From NCBI RefSeq assembly GCF_002157355.1, contig NZ_LYMK01000038.1, positions 1 to 64,000 of the forward strand: a DNA stretch of 64,000 bases. Direction: 5' to 3'. Below the pieces are notes generated by a model. That model saw only the letters and a program-made list of their open reading frames with translations, had not been told where the DNA came from and did not search any database. Positions within the stretch are counted from its first letter, which is position 1. Each line of letters begins with the position of its first letter. Shown here piece by piece: positions 38,574-46,814 of the stretch. The stretch is from Variovorax sp. JS1663 (lineage in GTDB: Bacteria > Pseudomonadota > Gammaproteobacteria > Burkholderiales > Burkholderiaceae_C). The position numbers and the translations under genes were made by a program.

Positions 38574-39371
38574 TCAGTCTCGCGCCGGCTTCAGGCCGGT
38601 GAAGGCCGGCCGCCGCTTGCCCAGGATGGCCTCGATCTGCGCCGCCGGCTCCGGTGCGGCGAAGGCGGCCGCCTGGCTCGCGGCCTCGAGCGCGAAGGCG
38701 CTCTGCCGGTCGCCGTCGAGCGAGGCATTCAGCATCGCCTTGGACAGGGCCACCGCCGTCGGTGCGGCCAAGGCCATGCGCTCGGCCATCTCGCGCACGC
38801 GCACTTCCAGGGCCTCGCTCGCGTGCACGTCCATCACGATGCCGAGCGCGCGGGCTTCCTCCACGCCGACGTCACGGGTGGAGAACACCAGCTCCTTCGC
38901 ACGCTGCAGTCCCACCACGCGCGGCAGCAGGTAGAGCGCGCCGAGGTCCGGCACCAGGCCCAGCCGAAGATGCGCCATGGCGAACTTCGCGCGCGGGCTG
39001 GCGACGATCATGTCGGCGCACAGCGCCAGCGCGAAGCCGGCGCCGATGGCGGGTCCGTCGATCGCGGCGATCACCGGGCAGCCGATGTTCAGCAGATCGT
39101 CGGTCAGGCGCAGGCCCGCGTTGATGCGCCGCTGCCAGTAGGCCGGACCGGCCTGCGCATGCTCCTGCAGCGCGTGCAGATTGCCGCCCGCGCAGAACGC
39201 GCCCGCGCCGCCGGTGAGCACCAGCACGCGCACGGCCGGCTCGTTGCGCACGCGCTCCAGCACCGCCATCAGGTCGGTGCGCAGCGCCACGTCCAGCGGG
39301 TTGTGGATATCCGGCCGGGTGAAGCGCACCCAGCCGACCCCGTTCTCCACCGAGAAGTCGATCGTCTCCAT
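38574..39371 (-). CDS. Enoyl-CoA hydratase/isomerase family protein 1
   Basis: The 265-residue crotonase has the oxyanion-hole motifs GGAGAFCAGGNL and DGPAIGAGFALALCADMIVAS, and LGLVPDLGALYLLPRVVG, where the catalytic position usually holding Glu reads Asp (PDLG). It would add water to, or isomerise, an enoyl-CoA. It is the last gene of a minus-strand unit with the DUF35 and thiolase-like genes and starts 6 bases after the DUF35 stop. Confidence 0.85.
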   Translation of the reverse strand: METIDFSVENGVGWVRFTRPDIHNPLDVALRTDLMAVLERVRNEPAVRVLVLTGGAGAFCAGGNLHALQEHAQAGPAYWQRRINAGLRLTDDLLNIGCPVIAAIDGPAIGAGFALALCADMIVASPRAKFAMAHLRLGLVPDLGALYLLPRVVGLQRAKELVFSTRDVGVEEARALGIVMDVHASEALEVRVREMAERMALAAPTAVALSKAMLNASLDGDRQSAFALEAASQAAAFAAPEPAAQIEAILGKRRPAFTGLKPARD

Positions 39372-39377
39372 GCGCGT

Positions 39378-39776
39378 TCAGGCCGGCTTGAACATCGGGA
39401 CCATCGCGCCGCCTTCGGCGGGCTTGAAGGTCACCGCGACGCGCTGGCCGATCCTCAAGGTGTCGAGGTCGCAGTCCACGATGTTGGTCAGCAGGGTGAT
39501 GCCTTCGTCGAGCGCGACGTAGGCGATCGCGTAGGGGATGGGTCCGGCCCGGCGGGTGACGCTCACGCTGTAGATCGTGCCCTGGCCCGAGAGGCTGCAC
39601 CACTCGGTGTCGCCCAGGCAGAAGGGGCACAGCGCGCGCGGGTACCAGTGGACCTTGCCGCAGCCCGTGCAGCGCCGCGTGCACAACAGGCCCTCCCTGG
39701 CCTGTGTCCAGAAATGCTCGGTGGCCGCGTCGACATGGGGAGCCGCCAGCGGCCGGTCGGTGGAAGGAGTGGACAT
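39378..39776 (-). CDS. DUF35 zinc-ribbon/OB-fold protein
   Basis: The 132-residue protein has an N-terminal rubredoxin-like zinc ribbon (CTGCGKVHWYPRALCPFC) and a C-terminal OB-fold. Such proteins form complexes with thiolase-like partners. In the actinobacterial steroid pathway the DUF35 part of ChsH2 activates the aldolase Ltp2. Here the thiolase-like gene starts three bases upstream, so the same kind of pair is likely. The small domain is probably structural or an acyl-CoA binding partner, not catalytic alone. Confidence 0.82.
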   Translation of the reverse strand: MSTPSTDRPLAAPHVDAATEHFWTQAREGLLCTRRCTGCGKVHWYPRALCPFCLGDTEWCSLSGQGTIYSVSVTRRAGPIPYAIAYVALDEGITLLTNIVDCDLDTLRIGQRVAVTFKPAEGGAMVPMFKPA

Positions 39777-39779
39777 TGC

Positions 39780-40949
39780 TTATTGCCTTTCCATGATCAG
39801 GGTGGCGCTGCCGTGGCGCGAGCCCAGCAGGCCGCCGGTGCCCTGGGCCAGGGCCAGCGTGCAGTCGGGCACCTGCACCTTCGGGTGCGCCTCGCCGCGC
39901 AGCTGGCGCACGGCCTCGATCACCTTGGTGATGCCGCCGCGGTTGGCCGGGTGGTTGTTGCACAGGCCGCCGCCGTCGGTGTTGAAGGGCAGCTTGCCCA
40001 CGCCGGAGATCAGGTTGCCGTCGGCCACGAAGCGGCCGCCTTCGCCCTTCCTGCAGAAGCCCAGGTCCTCCAGCTGCATCAGCACGGTGATGGTGAAGCT
40101 GTCGTAGATCGATGCGTACTGGATGTCGGCCGGGCGCACGCCCGCCTCCTCGAAGGCGATCGGTCCCGAGACGGCGGCGCCGGACCAGGTCAGGTCCACC
40201 TGGCCGCCGAGCTGGCCCTTGATGGTCTCGCCGGCGCCCAGCACGTTGACCACCGGGCGCTTGAGCCGCGCGGCGATCTCGGGCCGCACCACCACCAGCG
40301 CGCCGCCGCCGTCGCTCACCACGCAGCAGTCCAGCTTGTGCAGCGGGTCGGAGATCATCGGCGAGGCCAGCACCTCCTGCACCGTGACCGGTTCGCGCAG
40401 CATCGCGTTCGGGTTGTGCTGCGCATGCGCCGCGGCGGCCACCTTGATCCAGGCGAGCTGCTCGGGGGTGGTGCCGAACTCGTGCATGTGGCGCGCCGCC
40501 GCCAGCGCATACATGTTGACGGTGACGGGGCCGTACGGCATCTCCCACGGCACGTCCGGCGTGTTGGCCGTGACCAGTCGGGGCGCGACGCCGCTCGACC
40601 CCTCGCTGCGCGGGCGGCCCGCCAGCGTGATCAGCGCCACGTCGCACTTGCCGGCGGCGATCGCCTGCGCCGCGTGCGAGACGTGGATCAGGTAGGCCGA
40701 GCCGCCGGTGTCGGTGCTGTCCACGTGGCGCAGGCGCGTCAGGCCCAGGTAATCGGCCATGTTGTTGGCGCCCAGGCCGGGCGCGTCGCCGGCGCAGAAA
40801 TACCCGTCCACGTCCCGCAGGGTGAGGCCCGCGTCCTCCAGCGCACCCCGGGCGCATTCGGCATGCAGCTGCGCCACCGTCTTGTCGGGGGCCTTGCGCG
40901 TGGGGTGCTCGTAGGCGCCTGCGATGCAGGCCTTGCGTTTGATCGTCAT
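39780..40949 (-). CDS. Thiolase-like protein lacking catalytic cysteines (candidate Ltp2-type aldolase)
   Basis: The 389-residue protein has the thiolase fold and is close in style to the SCP2-thiolase/Ltp group. Where thiolases have the nucleophile Cys it reads DSTDTGGSAYL, and the C-terminal Cys motif reads AQGTGGLLG; both cysteines are absent. A His remains in NNHPANRGG, and YASIYDSFT offers candidate tyrosines. Together with the adjacent DUF35 gene this matches Ltp2-type retro-aldolases, which cleave beta-hydroxyacyl-CoA, rather than thiolases. An operator lies 39-49 bases upstream, shared with the divergent SDR. Confidence 0.8.
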   Translation of the reverse strand: MTIKRKACIAGAYEHPTRKAPDKTVAQLHAECARGALEDAGLTLRDVDGYFCAGDAPGLGANNMADYLGLTRLRHVDSTDTGGSAYLIHVSHAAQAIAAGKCDVALITLAGRPRSEGSSGVAPRLVTANTPDVPWEMPYGPVTVNMYALAAARHMHEFGTTPEQLAWIKVAAAAHAQHNPNAMLREPVTVQEVLASPMISDPLHKLDCCVVSDGGGALVVVRPEIAARLKRPVVNVLGAGETIKGQLGGQVDLTWSGAAVSGPIAFEEAGVRPADIQYASIYDSFTITVLMQLEDLGFCRKGEGGRFVADGNLISGVGKLPFNTDGGGLCNNHPANRGGITKVIEAVRQLRGEAHPKVQVPDCTLALAQGTGGLLGSRHGSATLIMERQ

Positions 40950-40987
40950 CTGATTGCTCCAGCCAGGGTTCGCATGTAGGATATCAT

Positions 40988-40998
40988 TGGTTCAACCA
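40988..40998. promoter_or_regulatory. TGGT-N3-ACCA operator between thiolase-like and SDR genes
   Basis: TGGTTCAACCA, inside ATTGGTTCAACCAT, sits in the 73-base divergent gap, 25 bases before the SDR start. It is identical in core to the sites at 51759 and 62074. Confidence 0.7.
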
Positions 40999-41022
40999 TC
41001 GGACAAGCAAGGAGCAAGCAAA

Positions 41023-41796
41023 GTGGATCCCATCGTCAGCCTGCAAGGGCGCACCATCGTCGTCACCGGGGCCGGCCAGGGCATCGGCAAGGGCATCGCG
41101 GAACTGGCCATCGAACTGGGCGCCAACGTGGTGGCGGTCGACCTCAACGGGCAGACCCTGGACGCCGCGGTCTCGGCGCTGCCGCAGGCGCGCGTGCTCG
41201 CGGTGCAGGGCAGCGTGGCCGATCCGGCCGTGGCCGACCGCGCGGTGGCCGACGCGGTGGCGAAGTTCGGCGCGGTGCACGGCCTCGTCAACAACGCCGG
41301 CATCATCCGCCCCGCGATGATCGACAAGATGACCGACCAGCAATGGCAGGAGGTGATCGACGTGCACCTCACCGGCTCCTTCTACTGGATGCGCGCGGCC
41401 GGCCGTCACATGGTGGAGCGCGCCAAGGGCGGCGACAAGACGGGCGGCTCGATCGTCAACATCTCGTCCGATGCCGGGCGCAAGGGCTCGATCGGGCAGA
41501 TCAACTATGCGGCCGCCAAGGCCGGCATGCTGGGCATGACGATGACCGCCGCGCGCGAATGGGGCCGCTACAACATCCGCACCAACTCCATCTGCTTCGG
41601 CGTGGTGGAGACGCCGATGACGGAAGTGGTGCGCGGCGAGAAGTTCCGCGACCAGATGCTGGCGCAGATCCCGCTCGGCCGCTGGGCCACGCCGGGCGAA
41701 GTGGTGAAGAGCGTGTGCTACCTGCTGTCGGATGGTGCCAGCTACGTCACGGGCCAGCACCTGGGCGTGAACGGCGGCTTCCACATTTCGCTCTGA
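41023..41796 (+). CDS. SDR family 3-hydroxyacyl-CoA dehydrogenase-like protein
   Basis: The 257-residue SDR has TGAGQGIGKG, NNAGI, and catalytic residues in NISSDAG...INYAAAKAG, with the usual C-terminal GQHLGVNGG. It would oxidise a secondary alcohol such as a 3-hydroxyacyl-CoA. The start is GTG 41023 with GGAG 8 bases upstream. The first of three codirectional genes (SDR, crotonase, MaoC), it is divergent from the thiolase-like unit and shares its operator. Confidence 0.85.
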   Translation: MDPIVSLQGRTIVVTGAGQGIGKGIAELAIELGANVVAVDLNGQTLDAAVSALPQARVLAVQGSVADPAVADRAVADAVAKFGAVHGLVNNAGIIRPAMIDKMTDQQWQEVIDVHLTGSFYWMRAAGRHMVERAKGGDKTGGSIVNISSDAGRKGSIGQINYAAAKAGMLGMTMTAAREWGRYNIRTNSICFGVVETPMTEVVRGEKFRDQMLAQIPLGRWATPGEVVKSVCYLLSDGASYVTGQHLGVNGGFHISL

Positions 41797-41798
41797 CC

Positions 41799-42596
41799 AT
41801 GGTGGGCGACAGCGTCCTCCTGGCGCGCGCGGACGGCGTCGCCGTCCTCACGCTGAACCGGCCCGCGGCGAAGAACGCGATCGACATTCCCACCACCGAT
41901 GCGCTGACGGCCGCGCTGCGCGCACTGCGCGCCGACGACGAGGTGCGGGCGGTGGTGCTCACCGGCGCCGCCGGCGACTTCTGCGCGGGCGGCGACGTCA
42001 AGGGCATGGGCGAGGGCGCCTCGCGCACCGTCGAGCAGCGCCGCGCCGGGATGGCGCGCTATGCCGAGCTGGCGCGCGCGCTGATGACCCTGGACAAGCC
42101 GCTGATCGCCGCGGTCGACGGCGTGGCCTTCGGCGCGGGGCTCAGCATGGCGCTCTACGCGGATCTCGTGCTGGTGAGCACGCGCGCGAGGATGGCCATG
42201 GTCTTCCACCGCATCGGCCTGGTGCCCGATGTCGGGGCGTGGTTTCAGCTCCCGCGCGTGGTGGGGCTGCAGCGGGCCAAGGAGCTGATCTATTCGGCGC
42301 GCGAGTTCGGCGCCGAGGAGGCAGTGCGCATGGACCTCGCGCTGGAATCCCTCGCGCCCGAAGCCCTGATGCCGCGCGCGATGGCGCTGGCGCAGAGCCT
42401 TGCAGGCGCCTCGCCCACGGCCTTCGGCCTTTCCAAGCGCGCGCTGGCTGCCACGCTGCAGAGCGATTTCGAGGCCATGCTGGAGATGGAGGCTTCCTCG
42501 CAGGCCATCGCCTCCTCCAGCGCGTACTTCCGCGAGGCCATTCGCCGCTTCGCCGCCAAGGAGCCGGCGCAGTTCCGCTGGCCGAAGAAGGATTGA
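41799..42596 (+). CDS. Enoyl-CoA hydratase/isomerase family protein 2
   Basis: The 265-residue crotonase has GAAGDFCAGGDVKG and DGVAFGAGLSMALYADLVLVS for the oxyanion hole, and IGLVPDVGAWFQLPRVVGLQRAKEL. It is clearly related to the crotonase at 38574-39371 (shared LPRVVGLQRAKEL), likely by duplication within the island; the Asp in PDVG again replaces the usual catalytic Glu. It starts 2 bases after the SDR gene. Confidence 0.85.
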   Translation: MVGDSVLLARADGVAVLTLNRPAAKNAIDIPTTDALTAALRALRADDEVRAVVLTGAAGDFCAGGDVKGMGEGASRTVEQRRAGMARYAELARALMTLDKPLIAAVDGVAFGAGLSMALYADLVLVSTRARMAMVFHRIGLVPDVGAWFQLPRVVGLQRAKELIYSAREFGAEEAVRMDLALESLAPEALMPRAMALAQSLAGASPTAFGLSKRALAATLQSDFEAMLEMEASSQAIASSSAYFREAIRRFAAKEPAQFRWPKKD

Positions 42597-42600
42597 CCGC

Positions 42601-43476
42601 ATGATCGACTACGAGAAGACCAAGGCCTGGCGCTCCGGCCCGGTGCGCCACAGCTACACCGGGCGCGACACGATCCTCTACGCACTGGGTGTCGGCTTCG
42701 CCGCCGATCCGCTGGCAGCGGAGGAACTGCGCTTCGTCTACGAGAAGGAACTCCAGGCCGTGCCGACCATGGCCGCGGTGCTGGCCTCGCCGGGCTTCTG
42801 GATGCGCGACCGCAAGGAGCTGGGCATCGACTTCCTGAAGCTGGTGCACGGCGAGCAGGGCGTGACGATCCATACGCCGCTGCCCGCGGCCGGCACGCTG
42901 GTCGGCGAGAGCCGCGTCACCCGCATCATCGACAAGGGTGAGGGCAAGGGCGCGGTGATGCACGTGGAGAAGACGCTCACCAACGAGGCGGACGGCCGGC
43001 TGGTTGCCACGGTCGAGATGGTGCTCTTCCTGCGGGGCGATGGCGGTTTCTCCAGGAACGGCGGTGGCGACGAGCCCGCGCCCGCCGCGCCCGCGACGCC
43101 CGACACTGCGCCGGATGCGACGTTCGAGCTGTCCACGCGCGCCGACGCGGCGGTGCTGTACCGCTTGTCAGGAGACATCAACCCGCTGCACATCGATCCG
43201 GCGGTGGCGGCCAAGGCCGGCTTCCCGAAACCGATCCTGCATGGCCTGGCGACCTACGGCAACGCGTGCCGCGGCATCCTCGCCGGCTTCTGCGGGCACG
43301 ACGCATCGCGCATGAAGTCGATCCGCGCCCGGCTGACCTCGCCGGTGTATCCCGGAGAGACCCTGGTGCTGGACTGCTGGCGGCTGGGCAGCGAGGAGAT
43401 CGCTTTCCGCGCCAGCGTGAAGGAGCGCGGCGTGCAGGTGCTGGCCAATGGCCGTGCGGTCCTTGCCGGGCCGTGA
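42601..43476 (+). CDS. MaoC-type (R)-enoyl-CoA hydratase, double hot-dog
   Basis: The 291-residue protein has two hot-dog halves. The C-terminal one carries the hydratase 2 motif YRLSGDINPLHIDP with catalytic Asp and His; the N-terminal half lacks it. This is the layout of eukaryotic MFE-2 hydratase 2, where the inactive half accommodates bulky acyl chains. It would hydrate an enoyl-CoA to the (R)-3-hydroxyacyl-CoA, which a retro-aldolase could cleave. It begins 4 bases after the crotonase gene. Confidence 0.87.
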   Translation: MIDYEKTKAWRSGPVRHSYTGRDTILYALGVGFAADPLAAEELRFVYEKELQAVPTMAAVLASPGFWMRDRKELGIDFLKLVHGEQGVTIHTPLPAAGTLVGESRVTRIIDKGEGKGAVMHVEKTLTNEADGRLVATVEMVLFLRGDGGFSRNGGGDEPAPAAPATPDTAPDATFELSTRADAAVLYRLSGDINPLHIDPAVAAKAGFPKPILHGLATYGNACRGILAGFCGHDASRMKSIRARLTSPVYPGETLVLDCWRLGSEEIAFRASVKERGVQVLANGRAVLAGP

Positions 43477-43489
43477 TCCTCCGTCCGAC

Positions 43490-44929
43490 CTACAGCCGGA
43501 TGATCACGGACTTCTGTTGCGTGTAGTGCGCCAGCGCGTCCATTCCCTGCTCGCGGCCGTAGCCGCTTGACTTGTAGCCGCCGCAGGGGTTCTGCACGAA
43601 GCCGCCGCCGTACTCGTTGACGACGATGCGGCCGGCCTCCAGCAGCGCGGCCACGCGGTGCACGCGGCCGATGTCGCGGCTCCAGATGCCCGCGGCCAGG
43701 CCGAAGGGCGAGTCGTTGGCGATGCGCACCGCGTCTTCCTCGTCGTCGAAGGGAATCACGCACAGTACCGGGCCGAAGATTTCCTCGCGCGCGATGCGCA
43801 TGCCGTTGTGGCAGCCGACGTAGACGGTGGGCTCGATGAACCAGCCCTGCTGCAAGCGCGGCTCCATGGGCAGCCGGCCGCCGATCGCGGCGCGCGCACC
43901 CTCCTGGCCGGCCACCTCGAAGTACGACAGGATCTTTTCGTACTGCGCGCGGGTCGTGATGGGGCCGGCGGTGGCATCGTGCTCCGGGCCCACGCGGATC
44001 TGCGCCACCGCCTCGACGAGGCGCTCGACGAAGCCGTCATGGATGCTCCGCTGGACCAGCAGCCGCGTGCCTGCCGCGCACCACTGGCCGCTGTTCCAGG
44101 TGAAGGCGCGGGCCGAGCCCACCGCGGCGGCCGCGAGGTCGGCATCGTCGAACACGATGTTGGCGGACTTGCCGCCCAGCTCCAGCGTCAGCGGCAGGAT
44201 GCGCTCGGCCGCGATGTGGCCCAGCGCCTGCCCGGCCCGCACGCTGCCGGTGAAGGAGATCTTGCGCACCTGTGGGTGCTCCGCGAGCGCGGCGCCCACG
44301 GCCGGGCCGGTGCCGAGCACGACGTTGAGCACGCCGGGCGGCAGCCCGGCCTCCTCGACCGCCAGCCGCGCCAGCGCTACCAGCGAGCCGGAGGTGAACT
44401 CCGAAGGCTTGGCCACCACCGTGTTGCCGGCAGCCAGGGCGGGCGCGATGGCGCGCGCCGCCTGGTGCAAGGGGGCGTTCCAGGGCAGGATGGCGCCGAC
44501 GACGCCGAAGGGCTCGCGCAGCGCATAGCTGTGGTAGGCCGGGCCGACGTTGACCAGCTCGCCGTCCATCGCGCCGGCGATGCCGCCGTAGTACTCGAAG
44601 AACTGCGCCACGAGGTCGATCAGCGCGGGCATCTCGCGGCCGGGTTTGCCGGTCTCGCGCGATTCGATGTCGCCGAGCAGTGCCGCATGGCGGCGTGCCA
44701 CGCGAGCCAGTTCGACGAGCGCGCGGCCGCGCTCGCCCGGACGCATCGCGCGCCAGGCCGGCCAGGCCTGGGCACTGGACGCCACGGCCTGCGCGACATC
44801 CTCCGGGCCGCTGTCGGCCACTTCGCCGATGCGCCGTCCGGTGCGCGGGTCCAACTGGTCCAGCCAGCTGCCGCCGGCCGGCGGCACCGCTTCGCCGTGC
44901 AGGTAATTCAGGGTGCGGGTGGGTGTCAT
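43490..44929 (-). CDS. NAD(P)-dependent aldehyde dehydrogenase
   Basis: The 479-residue enzyme has the catalytic Cys in WNSGQWCAAGTR, the Glu in LELGGKSANIVFDDAD, and the cofactor segment VGAILPWNAPL. The length is typical. It would oxidise an aldehyde to the acid. It is the last gene of a minus-strand unit that also encodes a Liv-type importer, which points to aldehydes produced from the imported compound or by aldolase cleavage. ATG 44929 has GGAGAG upstream. Confidence 0.88.
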   Translation of the reverse strand: MTPTRTLNYLHGEAVPPAGGSWLDQLDPRTGRRIGEVADSGPEDVAQAVASSAQAWPAWRAMRPGERGRALVELARVARRHAALLGDIESRETGKPGREMPALIDLVAQFFEYYGGIAGAMDGELVNVGPAYHSYALREPFGVVGAILPWNAPLHQAARAIAPALAAGNTVVAKPSEFTSGSLVALARLAVEEAGLPPGVLNVVLGTGPAVGAALAEHPQVRKISFTGSVRAGQALGHIAAERILPLTLELGGKSANIVFDDADLAAAAVGSARAFTWNSGQWCAAGTRLLVQRSIHDGFVERLVEAVAQIRVGPEHDATAGPITTRAQYEKILSYFEVAGQEGARAAIGGRLPMEPRLQQGWFIEPTVYVGCHNGMRIAREEIFGPVLCVIPFDDEEDAVRIANDSPFGLAAGIWSRDIGRVHRVAALLEAGRIVVNEYGGGFVQNPCGGYKSSGYGREQGMDALAHYTQQKSVIIRL

Positions 44930-44939
44930 GTGGCTCTCC

Positions 44940-45929
44940 TCAAGTGGTGTGCAGGGGCCGGGCGGGCGCTGCAGGCGCCGCCGGCGCCTCGGCCGCACGC
45001 GCGGTGGCGCGGCGCCGCCAGAGATGACCGATCTGTCCGACCACGCCGCGCCGGAACACCATCACCGTGACCATGAACACCAGCCCGCTCAGCACCAGCA
45101 GCCACGAGCCCATGCCTGACAGCAGATGGTGCAGGCCGGTCAGCATGAATGCGCCGACGACCGGACCGGCCAGCGTGCCCAGGCCGCCGAGCAGCGTCAT
45201 CAGGATTGCGTCGCCGCTGGTATGCCAGTGCGCGTCGTTCAATGAAGCGAGCTGCATCACCAGCGCCTTCAGCGCGCCGGCCAGGCCGGCCAGCGCCGCC
45301 GACAGCACGAAGGCCAGCAGCTTGTGGCGCGCCACGTCGTAGCCCAACGAAACCGCACGCGGCTCGTTTTCACGGATGGCCTTCAACACGTCGCCGAAAG
45401 GCGAGTGCACGGTGCGCACGATCAGCGCGAAGGCGGCAGCGCACACCGCCAGCACGAAGAAGTACATCGCCAGGTTGTCGTTCAGGTCGACCAGGCCGAA
45501 CAGCGTGCCGCGCGGCACCCCCTGCATGCCGTCCTCCGCGCCGGTCCAGGGCGACTGCACGAAGAAGAAGTACACCATCTGCGCCAGAGCCAGTGTGATC
45601 ATCGAGAAGTAGATGCCCTGGCGCCGGATCGCCACCGCGCCCATCGCGAGACCCAGCAGCGCCGCGGCGGCCGTGCCCAGCAGCACCCCCAGCGGTGCCG
45701 GAACGCCGAAGTCGCGCACGGCCAGCGCGGTCACGTAGGCGGCGGCAGACAGGAAGGCGGCATGCCCGAAGGACAACAGCCCCCCGAAGCCCAGCAGCAG
45801 GTTGAATGCGCTCGCGAACAGCGCCAGGCAGAGCGCCTGCATCAGCAGCACCGGGTACACCACGAAGGGTGCGGCGACCGACAGGGCCGCTGCCACCGCC
45901 GCCACACCGAGAAGAAGGGTCGGCTTCAT
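44940..45929 (-). CDS. ABC transporter permease (LivM type)
   Basis: The 329-residue membrane protein has the LivM markers LLLGFGGLLSFGHAAFLSAAAY and the cytoplasmic loop KAIRENEPRAVSLGYDVARHKL. About nine hydrophobic helices are seen, with an Arg/Ala/Pro-rich tail. Its start overlaps the LivH stop (ATGA) and the aldehyde dehydrogenase gene follows after 10 bases. Confidence 0.9.
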   Translation of the reverse strand: MKPTLLLGVAAVAAALSVAAPFVVYPVLLMQALCLALFASAFNLLLGFGGLLSFGHAAFLSAAAYVTALAVRDFGVPAPLGVLLGTAAAALLGLAMGAVAIRRQGIYFSMITLALAQMVYFFFVQSPWTGAEDGMQGVPRGTLFGLVDLNDNLAMYFFVLAVCAAAFALIVRTVHSPFGDVLKAIRENEPRAVSLGYDVARHKLLAFVLSAALAGLAGALKALVMQLASLNDAHWHTSGDAILMTLLGGLGTLAGPVVGAFMLTGLHHLLSGMGSWLLVLSGLVFMVTVMVFRRGVVGQIGHLWRRRATARAAEAPAAPAAPARPLHTT

Positions 45930-46813
45930 GCACGCCTCCCGAACAGTCCGGCCGGCCGCGTCAGCAACACCAGCACCATGAGCGCGAACACCACGGTGTT
46001 GGCGAACGGCGGGTAATACACCTTCGACACGCCCTCCACCACGCCCAGGCCCAGGCCGGTGACGATCGCCCCGAGCACCGAGCCCATGCCGCCGATCACC
46101 ACCACGGCGAACACCACGATCAGCAGGTTCGAGCCCATGTGCGGACTGACTTGCGTCAGCGGTGCGGCCAGCACGCCGGTCAGCGCCGCCAGTGCGGCGC
46201 CCGCCGCGTAGGTGCCGGTCACCAGGCGCGGCACGTTGAGCCCGAAGGCACCCAGGAGCCGCGGGTTCTCGGTGCCGGCGCGCAGCATGGCGCCGAGCCG
46301 CGTCCGCTCGATCAGCGCCCAGGTCGCGCCACACACAAGGAGGGCCGCGCCCACCACCCAGGCACGGTAGGCCGGCAGCACCATGAAGCCCAGGTCGATG
46401 CCGCCCTGCAGAAGCTCCGGCGCGGGGTAGGGCAGGCCGGAGGACCCGACGGCCTGCGTCACCGCGCCTTCCAGCAGCAGGGCCAGGCCGAAGGTCAGCA
46501 GCAGGCCGTACAGGTGGTCGAAGCGGTAGAGGCGCGCCAGCAGCGTGCGCTCGAAGGCCACCGCCGCGGCCGCCACGACGAGCGGCGCGGCGAGCAGCGC
46601 CAGCCAGTACGACATGCCCAGATGGGCCATGCCTGCCCAGGCCAGCAGCGCACCGGACATGTACAGCGCGCCGTGGCAGAAGTTCACCACGTTGAGGAGG
46701 CCGAAGATCACGGCCAGCCCCAGGCTGAGCAGTGCGTAGAAGCAGCCGTTGACCAGGCCGACCACGAGCTGCCCCATGAGTGCCGGCAGCGGCACACCGA
46801 AGATCGCGTCCAT
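45926..46813 (-). CDS. ABC transporter permease (LivH type)
   Basis: The 295-residue membrane protein has the LivH start GLVNGCFYALLSLGLAVIFGLLNVVNFCHGALYM, here containing Cys where many have Ala or Gln. The late segment VFAVVVIGGMGSVLGAIVTGL is typical. It begins 1 base after the receptor stop. It should pair with LivM as the translocation path. Confidence 0.9.
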   Translation of the reverse strand: MDAIFGVPLPALMGQLVVGLVNGCFYALLSLGLAVIFGLLNVVNFCHGALYMSGALLAWAGMAHLGMSYWLALLAAPLVVAAAAVAFERTLLARLYRFDHLYGLLLTFGLALLLEGAVTQAVGSSGLPYPAPELLQGGIDLGFMVLPAYRAWVVGAALLVCGATWALIERTRLGAMLRAGTENPRLLGAFGLNVPRLVTGTYAAGAALAALTGVLAAPLTQVSPHMGSNLLIVVFAVVVIGGMGSVLGAIVTGLGLGVVEGVSKVYYPPFANTVVFALMVLVLLTRPAGLFGRRA

Positions 46814-46814
46814 C

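Noticed and set aside
39780..40949. Ordinary degradative thiolase
   Set aside because: Both catalytic cysteines are missing from the conserved positions, so a thiolase reaction is unlikely.
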